From assembly GCA_027353395.1 (NCBI GenBank), contig DAIEHU010000015.1, positions 1-17,839 on the forward strand: a stretch of DNA of 17,839 bases, read 5' to 3'. Below, piece by piece: positions 1 to 7,800 of the stretch. Every line of letters starts with the position of its first letter. Positions within the stretch are counted from its first letter, which is position 1. The notes under the pieces are model-generated. The model searched no databases. It was given only the letters and a program-made list of their open reading frames with translations, and had not been told where the DNA came from. This DNA is from Desulfobacteraceae bacterium. GTDB lineage: Bacteria > Desulfobacterota > Desulfobacteria > Desulfobacterales > Desulfosalsimonadaceae. The translations under genes were made by a program, and so were the position numbers.

Positions 1-257
1 TTGATTTTCCCTTTTTCATCTTTAAATTCATGAATGGGAATCTGGCCTTCCGATTTGTAGCCCACGTCAACAAGGACAAAATCTCTGTCCACGGAAATGA
101 TGGTGCCGGTCACCACTTCCCCTTCTTCAAACTGCTTGAGGCTCTCGTCATACATTTCCATCAACGATTCCATGCTCTCCCCGGAATCATCGGTGTTCAC
201 CACACTAACTTCATCATCTTCAACTTCGTTTTCTGAATTGTTTACAATGTTTTCCAT
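1..257 (-). CDS. rpsA: 30S ribosomal protein S1, N-terminal part (cut by window edge)
   Basis: Ribosomal protein S1 binds mRNA on the 30S subunit and helps translation start. Only the first 85 codons lie in the window; the gene runs off the left edge. The protein starts MENIVNN, followed by an acidic stretch (EDDE, then TDDSGESMESL). The first S1/OB-fold repeat begins near residue 46 (EGEVVTGTIISVDRDFVLVDVG, then KSEGQIPIHEF), which is typical of bacterial S1. The ATG at 257 has a clear Shine-Dalgarno sequence (AAGGAG, around 268-273). It follows cmk, as in many proteobacteria, with about 100 bp between them. The family call rests on the N-terminus and gene order only, since the remaining S1 repeats are outside the window. 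Confidence 0.93.
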   Translation of the reverse strand, partial: MENIVNNSENEVEDDEVSVVNTDDSGESMESLMEMYDESLKQFEEGEVVTGTIISVDRDFVLVDVGYKSEGQIPIHEFKDEKGKI

Positions 258-292
258 TAACCAATTTCTCCTTTAGCCGAATTTTTATACTG

Positions 293-308
293 TCCGGCAA
301 GCGCCGGA
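293..308 (-). other. Short perfect hairpin in the cmk-rpsA gap
   Basis: A 6-bp perfect stem (TCCGGC / GCCGGA) closes a GCTT loop on the minus strand, between cmk and rpsA and 36 bases upstream of the rpsA start. No U-run follows it, so it does not look like an intrinsic terminator. It could be part of an rpsA leader, because S1 regulates its own translation in E. coli, but nothing else supports that here. The rest of the 258-356 gap shows only the rpsA ribosome binding site. Confidence 0.3.
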
Positions 309-356
309 TCGGTATAACCAGTCGTCTATAACAAGCCTTTTTTTAAAACTCAATCA

Positions 357-1040
357 TTAATTATCAGCACCAGCGATTTTCTTCTTCACACAGTCCAGCA
401 TGCGCTCAACTATCTGGTCGACAGAGAGGCTTGTTGAATCCACCATGATGGCGTCATCCGCCGGCCTGAGAGGCGCTTCCTTACGAGATGAATCGTTTTG
501 GTCCCGGCGCTCCATGTCCTTTTTGACATCCAGAAGCTTCTGGGGCGACTGTTTTTCTTCTAGTTCCCGATGCCGCCGCAACGCCCGGACCGATAAATCC
601 GCGGTCAGAAAAAATTTCAGGTCCGCTTCCGGAAACACGACGGTTCCCATGTCCCGGCCCTCGAACACTGCCGCTTTTTCAGCCCCGAGTCTTCGCTGGA
701 CATCCAGAAGCGCCCTTCGCACCGCGGGCCGGGCCGACACCGCCGACGCCATCATGGACATCTCCGGCGACCGGATATGGCCGGAAATATCGACGATGCC
801 GGAATACAAACGCACACCCGCCGCATCCCGGATAAAACGCAAACCCAGGGACTGACACATACCTTCAAGCCCCGCGTCATCATCCAATGCAATACCCCTC
901 GCCCTGGCCTCAAACGCCACCCCCCGGTAAAGCGCGCCGGTATCAATATAATTATATTCGAGCCGATCCGCCAGCGCCTTGCTGACAGTTGTTTTTCCCG
1001 CCCCTGCCGGGCCATCGATGGTGATAAGCAGTTTACGCAT
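357..1040 (-). CDS. cmk: Cytidylate kinase
   Basis: Cytoplasmic (d)CMP kinase: it transfers phosphate from ATP to CMP or dCMP in pyrimidine nucleotide synthesis. The 227-residue length is normal for the family. Residues 9-18 hold the P-loop (DGPAGAGKTT). YIDTGALYRGVA (from residue 31) is the conserved CMP-binding segment, EGRDMGTVVFP is the GRD motif, and RRDQNDSSRKEAPLRPA is the lid/CMP-binding arginine region. The ATG at 1040 has GGGAG seven bases upstream and overlaps the end of hisC by 8 bp, so the two are probably translationally coupled. rpsA follows downstream. The cmk-rpsA pairing is a very common bacterial gene order. Confidence 0.97.
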   Translation of the reverse strand: MRKLLITIDGPAGAGKTTVSKALADRLEYNYIDTGALYRGVAFEARARGIALDDDAGLEGMCQSLGLRFIRDAAGVRLYSGIVDISGHIRSPEMSMMASAVSARPAVRRALLDVQRRLGAEKAAVFEGRDMGTVVFPEADLKFFLTADLSVRALRRHRELEEKQSPQKLLDVKKDMERRDQNDSSRKEAPLRPADDAIMVDSTSLSVDQIVERMLDCVKKKIAGADN

Positions 1041-2142
1041 GGATGGTCTCCCGGAGGTCCAATACCCGTTCCAGTGCCTTTAAAAAGCGGATGTTTTCCG
1101 CACGGGTTCCTACCGTCACCCGGATATATTCCGGATATCCGTACGACACCATGGACCGGACGATCACCCCCTGCTGCAGCAATGCTTCAAACACGCTACG
1201 GGCGCTTTGCTTCACGTCAATCAAGAAAAAATTGGCCTGGGTGGGAAACCAGCAAACTCCCATCCGGGTCAGCGAGTCCTGAAGAAATTGCAGCTCCGTC
1301 TGAATCAATCGCTTGGTTTCACGCAAAAATTCTTCATCATCCAATGCCGCTGTTGCCGCAGCCTGGGCCAGGGAATTGGTGTTAAACGGCTGCCGCACCC
1401 GGTGGAGCATTCCCGCCATTTCAGCCGGCATGATCCCGTAACCAATCCGGATACCCGCAAGTCCGTAAACTTTTGAAAAGGTCCGCATCACGGCAATGGG
1501 CCAATCATCGGAAATAAGTTTAAGCCCGTCGAGACAGTCCGGGGAATTTGCGAACTCAATATAGGCCTCGTCCAGCACCACCACAATATGAGGCGGCAAC
1601 GAGGCCATAAACGCTTCAAACTGAGCGGGCGTTATATGCCCGCCCGTGGGATTGTTGGGATTGGTGATAAAAACCATTCTGGTTTTTTCCGTGACCGCCG
1701 CGGCCATGGCCGGCAAGTCAATGGCCAATTCATTTAACGGAATTTTGACGGGTTCTGCGCCCACGGTGCGCACAAAAATATCATACATTAAAAACGACGG
1801 GTCCGTCATAATGGCCGTGTCGCCGGGCTTTAAATACACCCGGGTCAGCATGCCGATCACATCATCGGAACCGTTTCCCAGCACAATCTGATCGGCTCTT
1901 ACCCCCAGTTTTGCCGCCAGTTTTGCCGTCAGATAATACCCGCCGCTGTCTGGATAGTGGTGAAGACCTGCCACCGCCTTTATAATGGCCGCCACCGCTT
2001 TCGGCGACGGCCCCAGCGGATTTTCATTGGACGCAAGTTTAACGGAATCTTTGATACCATACTCCCGTTCCACTTCTTCCACAGGCTTGCCTGGAGGGTA
2101 TGGCGTGATGGATAAAATATGACCGGCTGGCTTTATTTTCAT
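1033..2142 (-). CDS. hisC: Histidinol-phosphate aminotransferase
   Basis: PLP-dependent class I/II aminotransferase that converts imidazole acetol phosphate and glutamate to histidinol phosphate in histidine synthesis. The length (369 aa) fits HisC. The N-terminus KLASNENPLGPSP and the HHYPDSGGYYLTAKLA segment are HisC-like. Active-site features are NPNNPTG (161-167), DEAYIEF (Asp191 and Tyr194), the Schiff-base lysine Lys224 in RTFSKVYGLAGIRIGYG, and Arg232. The ATG at 2142 has AAGGA eight bases upstream, inside the 15-bp gap after the acyltransferase gene. It lies away from other his genes, in a string with cmk and rpsA. Some HisC homologues act on other substrates such as aromatic amino acids or phenylpyruvate, so substrate specificity is by family only. 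Confidence 0.93.
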   Translation of the reverse strand: MKIKPAGHILSITPYPPGKPVEEVEREYGIKDSVKLASNENPLGPSPKAVAAIIKAVAGLHHYPDSGGYYLTAKLAAKLGVRADQIVLGNGSDDVIGMLTRVYLKPGDTAIMTDPSFLMYDIFVRTVGAEPVKIPLNELAIDLPAMAAAVTEKTRMVFITNPNNPTGGHITPAQFEAFMASLPPHIVVVLDEAYIEFANSPDCLDGLKLISDDWPIAVMRTFSKVYGLAGIRIGYGIMPAEMAGMLHRVRQPFNTNSLAQAAATAALDDEEFLRETKRLIQTELQFLQDSLTRMGVCWFPTQANFFLIDVKQSARSVFEALLQQGVIVRSMVSYGYPEYIRVTVGTRAENIRFLKALERVLDLRETIHA

Positions 2143-2157
2143 GGGCAGCTTCCTTTT

Positions 2158-3102
2158 TTAAGCAGATCGTTCATTTCCGGAATCATTTTGCGGGCGGGTT
2201 TTCCATCGTCGATGCACCCAGAACCATTGTTCGGGATATCGCCGGATGATATCCTCAAGCACCCAGTTATAACGGCGTGTATTGGTTTCAATGTCTTTTT
2301 CCTTATCACCGGTCCGGACAACCGGCAATTCCGGCCCAAACTCCACCCGGAACCGTTTTTCTTCTCTCATCAAAAACAACGGCATCACCGGGCTCTCCGT
2401 TCCCAGAGCCAGCAAAGCCAGCCCTTTGTTGGTGCAGGCCGGACGCCCGAAAAAATCCACAAACACGCCGTCCTCCCGGTGGGTGTTCTGGTCCAGCAAG
2501 ATAGCGATCAATTCTTTATTTTTCAGTCCTTTTAATATGGGACGCATGGCGTTTTTCTTTGCATGAAGGCTTGCGCCATAACGCCCTCTCAAGTCAATAA
2601 AAAACCGGTCCAGGGGCTTAAAATCCAGGGGCCGGTAAATGGCGCTCATGGGATACCCCAGCATGGCCGCCGCCGGGGACATCAGTTCCCAGTTGCCCAC
2701 ATGCCCGGTTAATATCAAAACACCCCGTCCCTTTTGATAGGCGGCCCGCAAATGATGCAAGCCGTGGATATAAAAATACCGTGAATAATCTTGCCCTGAA
2801 ATACGCGTCATCCATCCGATTTCAAAAAGAATGCACACCATATGAGAAAAAGCTGACATAGCCAGGCATCTTATGTCCGCCGGGCTCTTTATATCGCCGA
2901 ATGCAAGGGCCAGATTTTCCAGCGCCACCTTGCGGTGCCGCCGGTCCGCCACAAACCACACCCGTCCCAGAACATTAGAAAGCCGCCGGGCTTTTTGGGG
3001 CGGCACCCTTCCCAGAAGGCCGAAAAAGCCGGAAATAACATGAGAGACGAGGGATTCCAGAAAACCGTTCATATGTCTGTCTGGTGATAATGCATGATGC
3101 AT
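2158..3102 (-). CDS. LpxL/HtrB-type lysophospholipid (lipid A) acyltransferase
   Basis: Inner-membrane acyltransferase family (LpxL/HtrB/MsbB) that adds secondary acyl chains to Kdo2-lipid IVA or a related acceptor, using acyl-ACP. It has 314 residues, typical length. The catalytic H-x4-E motif is His134 to Glu139 (GHVGNWEL). Further conserved blocks are AIYRPLDFKPLD, LLDQNTHREDGVFVDFFGRPA and the C-terminal EQWFWVHRRWKTRP. A hydrophobic segment near residues 14-31 should anchor it. The start is uncertain. The ATG at 3102 directly follows an in-frame stop, and an ATG at 3072 (MNGFLESL) looks closer to relatives; neither has a good Shine-Dalgarno sequence. hisC begins 15 bp downstream and the SDR gene ends 53 bp upstream. 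The exact acceptor and acyl chain cannot be told. Confidence 0.88.
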   Translation of the reverse strand: MHHALSPDRHMNGFLESLVSHVISGFFGLLGRVPPQKARRLSNVLGRVWFVADRRHRKVALENLALAFGDIKSPADIRCLAMSAFSHMVCILFEIGWMTRISGQDYSRYFYIHGLHHLRAAYQKGRGVLILTGHVGNWELMSPAAAMLGYPMSAIYRPLDFKPLDRFFIDLRGRYGASLHAKKNAMRPILKGLKNKELIAILLDQNTHREDGVFVDFFGRPACTNKGLALLALGTESPVMPLFLMREEKRFRVEFGPELPVVRTGDKEKDIETNTRRYNWVLEDIIRRYPEQWFWVHRRWKTRPQNDSGNERSA

Positions 3103-3155
3103 TCAAAATTTCAAGCCAGGATTTGAGATATTGCCAAGAGAGGAAATTAACGCCT

Positions 3156-3896
3156 CTACATTCGAGCGACCACGCCGGTGGGAAGGATTTTCATCAACCG
3201 GCCCACGATATTCCAGGGGTAAACCGGCACGGTGGAGGAATGTACCCGTTTTTCGATCAAACGGGCGATAATTCTGGCCCCTTTTTCAACGGAAATCAGA
3301 AATGGCCTATTTTTCAGCATATTGTTGAGGGGCGTATCAATATAGCCCGGATACAGCACCGTGATATCGATATTTTTTTTAACCAATTCCGCACGCGCCG
3401 CCTCCAAATAAATTGCGAAACCGGCTTTGGACGCACAGTAGGCCGAGCTCTTTGGCATGCCCCGAAACGCCGCCACAGAACTGGTTCCCACGATATGCCC
3501 TTTTCCCTGCTTCAAAAAATAAACCGCCGCCGCATCCACGGTTGCCATGGCCCCGATGAGGTTCACCTCGATGGTGCGCCGGGCTTTTTCAAAATCACCC
3601 CGTCCCACCCGTTCACCCAGACCGATGCCGGCATTGGCAAACACAATATCCAGCCCGCCCAGAGCTTCCGCCATTTCGTCCACTGCTTTGAATACATCTT
3701 CATAATCCGTCACATCCAATGGACGGATGACAACCGCCGGCGGATGATGGGCCGCCATGATATCGGCGCGCACCTGCTGGAGCAGATCCGCCTCCCGGGA
3801 TGCCAGGGCCAGGGAATAGCCTTTTTTGGCCAGCTCAAACGCCACAGCCTTACCGATGCCCGATGACGCGCCGGTGATCAGAATGGATGAACCCAT
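3156..3896 (-). CDS. SDR family NAD(P)-dependent oxidoreductase
   Basis: Classical short-chain dehydrogenase/reductase, 246 aa, cytoplasmic by sequence. The Rossmann nucleotide site is TGASSGIG (8-15). NAG (88-90), Asn112, Ser139/140, Tyr153 and Lys157 (YCASK) complete the catalytic set. RPLDVTD (58-64) is the usual adenine-ring region. The C-terminal part (VLYPGYIDTPLNNML and a late VEKGARIIARLIEKR) resembles SDRs annotated as lipid- or ketosphinganine-type reductases, but the substrate is not determined. The ATG at 3896 has AAGGAG six bases upstream. It is the first gene of the string leading to the acyltransferase, hisC, cmk and rpsA, and is divergent from the rubredoxin gene. A link to lipid metabolism with the next gene is only a guess. 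Confidence 0.9.
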   Translation of the reverse strand: MGSSILITGASSGIGKAVAFELAKKGYSLALASREADLLQQVRADIMAAHHPPAVVIRPLDVTDYEDVFKAVDEMAEALGGLDIVFANAGIGLGERVGRGDFEKARRTIEVNLIGAMATVDAAAVYFLKQGKGHIVGTSSVAAFRGMPKSSAYCASKAGFAIYLEAARAELVKKNIDITVLYPGYIDTPLNNMLKNRPFLISVEKGARIIARLIEKRVHSSTVPVYPWNIVGRLMKILPTGVVARM

Positions 3897-3939
3897 ATGC
3901 GGACTCCTTTGATAAATGATGAATCACTGTTACCCGAGA

Positions 3940-3968
3940 TCAATACCGGACAACCGGTCAATTGTCAA
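3940..3968 (-). promoter_or_regulatory. Candidate sigma70-type promoter of the SDR gene
   Basis: On the minus strand, a perfect -35 TTGACA (3963-3968) is followed by a 17-bp spacer and a weak -10 TATTGA (3940-3945), 44 bp before the SDR start codon. The -35 match and spacing are good. The -10 matches only the first three consensus bases, so this is tentative. Confidence 0.4.
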
Positions 3969-3988
3969 ACCATGAGGTGATTGTCCGG
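3946..3988. repeat. 8-bp inverted repeat spanning the SDR promoter -35
   Basis: CCGGACAA (3946-3953) and TTGTCCGG (3981-3988) are perfect inverted arms separated by 27 bp. They flank the candidate -35 element at 3963-3968 in the divergent intergenic region. This arrangement would suit a regulator binding site or a DNA loop. No regulator gene is nearby, so the role is unassigned. Confidence 0.4.
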
Positions 3989-3995
3989 CATCAAA

Positions 3996-4042
3996 TTTAT
4001 CCAATTTTATCCTTGCAATGCCAGGACGTCCGCAAGTAAACT
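3996..4042 (+). promoter_or_regulatory. Phased direct repeat and weak promoter upstream of the rubredoxin gene
   Basis: TTTATCC occurs twice, at 3996-4002 and 4006-4012, exactly 10 bp (one helical turn) apart. It is directly followed by a weak -35-like TTGCAA (4013-4018), an 18-bp spacer and TAAACT (4037-4042). Each promoter box matches consensus at only 4 of 6 positions. The repeat could be an activator site; this is inference from position alone. Confidence 0.25.
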
Positions 4043-4105
4043 GTCCCTTCACGCTTGGAAATATACATGCATTCAATCCATTTAACCGGAAAGCAGGAGA
4101 GAATT

Positions 4106-4756
4106 ATGAAAAAATGGCAATGCACGATTTGCGGTTATATCCATACGGGAGATGAACCGCCCGAAGTCTGCCCGGTGTGCGGAGCGGATAAAAGTCAGTT
4201 TATTGAACTCATTGAACAAAAAGAAGCGCCCGCGACAGCCAGCCAGCCGGAAGCGCAAAAACAGGCTGGAATCCAGGCTTCACCGCCTCCGCCCAAAACG
4301 CCCCCGGCGTCGCTGTTCTCTTTTGACGGCATTACCGGTCTCATGATCAAACACCACGCCCATCCCATTTCCGTCCATTTCCCCAACGGAATTATTCCCA
4401 TGTCGGTCACGTTTATTTTTCTGGCAACGATCTTTCAATCTGCGGGTTTGAGCCAAGCGTCCTTTTACAGCATGATTTTTGTGATGCTCACCCTGCCGGT
4501 GGTGCTGTTCACCGGATACAATGAATGGAAAAAGAAATACAGGGGCGCGCTGACCCGCATTTTTATAATGAAGATTATTTCAGCGGCAATCGTCAGCGTC
4601 TGCACGCTGGTCATTGTCTTATGGTTTCTGGTGTCCCCGGATGTTCTAAAAACGCCTTCCGCCTGGCGAACGGTGTTCCTGATGCTGCATCTGGCGATAC
4701 TTGCAGCCGCTGGCTTTGCAGGACATATCGGCGGCAAACTGGTTTTTAAAGACTGA
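4106..4756 (+). CDS. Rubredoxin-domain / DUF2231-like membrane protein
   Basis: This 216-residue protein has two parts. Residues 1-35 form a rubredoxin-type Fe(Cys)4 site with Cys6, Cys9, Cys22 and Cys25 (CTICGY and CPVCGA), the short form seen in rubrerythrin tails. A Pro/Ala/Gln-rich linker (about 40-70) leads to a membrane domain with four predicted helices (about 95-113, 119-138, 152-176 and 188-207). The HAHPISVHFPNG segment (85-94, with His83, 84, 86 and 91) resembles the His-rich start of DUF2231-type proteins. The start ATG at 4106 has AGGAGA five bases upstream; an in-frame ATG at 4055 lacks such a site. It is convergent with tamB. An electron-transfer role at the membrane is likely, and heme binding by the histidines is possible but unproven. 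Confidence 0.85.
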   Translation: MKKWQCTICGYIHTGDEPPEVCPVCGADKSQFIELIEQKEAPATASQPEAQKQAGIQASPPPPKTPPASLFSFDGITGLMIKHHAHPISVHFPNGIIPMSVTFIFLATIFQSAGLSQASFYSMIFVMLTLPVVLFTGYNEWKKKYRGALTRIFIMKIISAAIVSVCTLVIVLWFLVSPDVLKTPSAWRTVFLMLHLAILAAAGFAGHIGGKLVFKD

Positions 4757-4771
4757 TGTTTACGTCATCAT

Positions 4772-4811
4772 CTGAAGGAAAACCGGGAAATTTTCTAAGG
4801 TTTTCCTTCAG
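4772..4811. terminator. 13-bp perfect hairpin between convergent genes
   Basis: A 13-bp perfect inverted repeat (4772-4784 and 4799-4811, arm CTGAAGGAAAACC) surrounds a 14-base loop. It lies 15 bp past the stop of the rubredoxin gene on one strand and 14 bp past the tamB stop on the other. Neither strand has a classical U-run right after the stem, but the symmetric placement suggests a bidirectional terminator or an mRNA-end stabilising structure. Confidence 0.6.
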
Positions 4812-4825
4812 GCCGGTTATGCGCT

Positions 4826-7800
4826 TCAAAACTCATATTTCCATATCAAATCCAGGGCCGATGTCTGCTCATTGTCAATCTGGGTCTGGATATCAAAATA
4901 CTTGTTAATTTCATAGGACACATCAAACTGCTGGGAATTTTTATCCGAAAATCCCTGCCGGAACACCACAAAAACTTTGGGCAATATGTATTTTCCCATG
5001 CTTAAGGCCCCCTGCCGGAACCCGCTGCTGCCAGTGCTGATATTGAGATAATCAATGCCCAGGGCGTCGCCCACCACGTCCTTGAGTTTGTCTGCGGCGA
5101 TCTGCCCGGTAAAACTTAAGGCCATTTCCTCCGCCTTGAAGGTTTCCTGATCCGTCAGCGATTCCGTGCCTCTGCCGAACAGAATATATGAAATAATTTC
5201 CGACTGATCCATGGGCGGATCGCTGTCAAAAGTCAGAGTGAGATGTTGAAATGTGCCGTTCAGATGAATGATGATTGTCACAGTGCCGATCTCGGTCTGG
5301 GCTTCAATATTGACCGGCGGGTTCAAATCTTCCTGGCCCACAAACGACAATGTCCCCTGGGTGATCTGAAACAGTTTTCCCCGGAACCGGTAAGTGCCGC
5401 GCACCGCATGCAGGGAGCCAAACAGCACAAACGTCTGCTGCGGGTCTTTTTTAAGCTGCACATTTCCGTTGATCTCTACCTGCGCATCCTTGCCCCGCAG
5501 CCAGCAATCCTTTGGAATATCCAGGGAGATATCCGCCGCCAGCGGATCGAAAACCGAAAGAGGCGCCATTTCCGCATCCGGAATTTCCAACACGCCTTTT
5601 TGAGCGGAATCCGCTGAAATAATTTTAATTTCCGACGGCTGCTGCTTGAGAAAATAATCCAGATCCACCCGGCCCCGCACCACTTTGATCTTTCCTTCCA
5701 CTTTCGGGCTTGCCCAGTCTCCGGTAAGGGTCAAAGCGGGGTTCACCCAAGCCTTGACACCGCCATGAAACGGAATATAAATATTCTTCCCGTCCGCTTT
5801 CAGATCAAAGGATTTGGGAACAAAGCGGTCATGCGTCAGGGTGCCGGACAAATGTAAAGCACCTTCCTTATCGCCGCTGATATCCACATCGTCGATGACA
5901 ATGGAATTTTCATCAAATTTCAGGTCAGCCGTCAGGGTTTCATAGGTCAATCCCTGCTTTTTCAGATTCAGCGTCCCTTTGGCGAGCCGCATCCGTCCTC
6001 TGACCTCAGGCTTTGAAAAATTTCCGGACACGTTCGCGGTGGCGCTTAGCCTGCCGGTGAACCCATATTCCGGATGATCAATAAGCCCGGAAATCCATGA
6101 AATGTCAATGTCATCTACATGAAGGCGCATATTCAGGCTTTCAGGCGCAGGTGTACACGCAAACGGCGCGAGGGACAGGGATACGGAGGCGGCGCCGCTG
6201 GCATCCACCAACTGCTTGCCATCCCTGCTGACGGATGCCGAAAGCGTCGCCTTGGAATCCGCATAGGAAATCGCGGCTGAAGCCTCTGAAATCGAATACT
6301 TATCAAAGGACACCGCGCCAACGGAGAGGTTCATCTGAATGACCGGGTTTTCCAGAACCCCGGACAGATTGATATCCGACGCTATCCGGCCTTTAAGCTT
6401 GTCGCCGCCCGCCAGAAATCCGGATATCCGCGCAATATCCAGATCCCGCAGCATCAACGCCGCTGTCACTTCCCGGGGTGCTGTCAACCGAGCCTTGCCT
6501 TTCACGCTCAGCGACGCCGCGCCTGAAGTCAAACGCATGGAATCAACGGCCATGCTATCCGGAGACAGGGTCAGTTTCAGCGGCCCATCATTGACAAGGG
6601 GAGACTGGTCAAATGCGGCCAGCGTCATTTTCGAAATTTCAATCTGTTTAACCGGTCCCATCCAGTTGTGGATATCGCCCGAAAGCGTCAGCCGCTCTTT
6701 CCCGCTTCTCTGAAAATCCAGATCCGTGTGAATTGCCGCAGGCGTCAGTGCGGTGGCGGCATGGGCTGAAGAAACCTGAAATCCGTCCATCCGTGCATTT
6801 TTCAGGCTGGTGTCCGCCGATGCGCTGAAATCCTTGAGTGTTCCGCGCCACTTTCCTTGAGCGGCCAGCGAATCCGCGGAGAATCGATTCCATGTCATAT
6901 CCCGGCCTTCTATCGCCGCCGTAATATCCGGCGCGCTCCATGCCCCTGTCACATCCGCGGTCATGGATAGATTACCCGAAAGCACCGCATCTTTAGGCAC
7001 CTCCGGCAAAAATGGCCTGATGCGCGATACATCCGGCAGGGATGCCAAGGCTTTTAAACGGCAGGTGCGATCTTTGACCGATGCATCCCCGGCGATATCC
7101 GCCGAGCCAAAGGCGGTTTTAATATCCAGCCGCTTGACCGTCACGGTTTTCCGGTCCCATACCCCTTCCGCATCCGCCCTCTGGATATCCACGCCCATGA
7201 CCGTTGAAGCGTCCATCCGGCAAACCGCTTCGGCGGTGATGCCTTCCACGTCATAGGTTCTGGGAACATGGATGGCGATCTCTACATCGCCGTTGATATC
7301 ACCCGAATACATACCCCCGGAATAACGCTTGCCCCTGAGCAATTTCGCCGGGTTCAAATTTTTGACAGCCGCGTCGATTTGAATCGTCTTGTCAGCCTTT
7401 CCGGACATGATCCCGCCAAGGCCCAGGCTGCCGCTTACGCTTCCACAGGGTGTTTTAATCTCAAGGGGCTTGAAGTTCATATCCGCCCCGTCTATTTCAG
7501 TGGTGATTTTCGCTGTATCAATGGCATATCCGGATAAGACGGAAGGCGTCAAATGCAGGACGATGCGGCCGTTTTGTTCCGGCCATCCGATATGCCGCCA
7601 CTTCAGGGAAAACGCATCCGTGTTCAGGTCACCGGGCAAAAAATGCAAATTCAGCGCCGGGAGAGCGGACAAATCCAGGCCGCTGATGCGCCCGTTAATA
7701 TCCAGCCCCACACGATACAATTCATCAATGGCGACCCGTCCCTGAGATACCACATGACATTTGTCCATTCGCAGGTCCACCTGACAATCCATTCGCGATA

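Noticed and set aside
777..1385. A 202-codon open frame on the plus strand.
   Set aside because: It runs antisense across the cmk-hisC junction with no recognisable domain.
3089..3103. Palindrome ATGCATGATGCAT at the acyltransferase start.
   Set aside because: It is a short self-complementary sequence around the start codon with no second copy or context, probably chance.
3084..3866. A 260-codon open frame on the plus strand.
   Set aside because: It is antisense to the SDR gene; the translated product is rich in His, Arg and Gly without domains, typical of a mirror frame.
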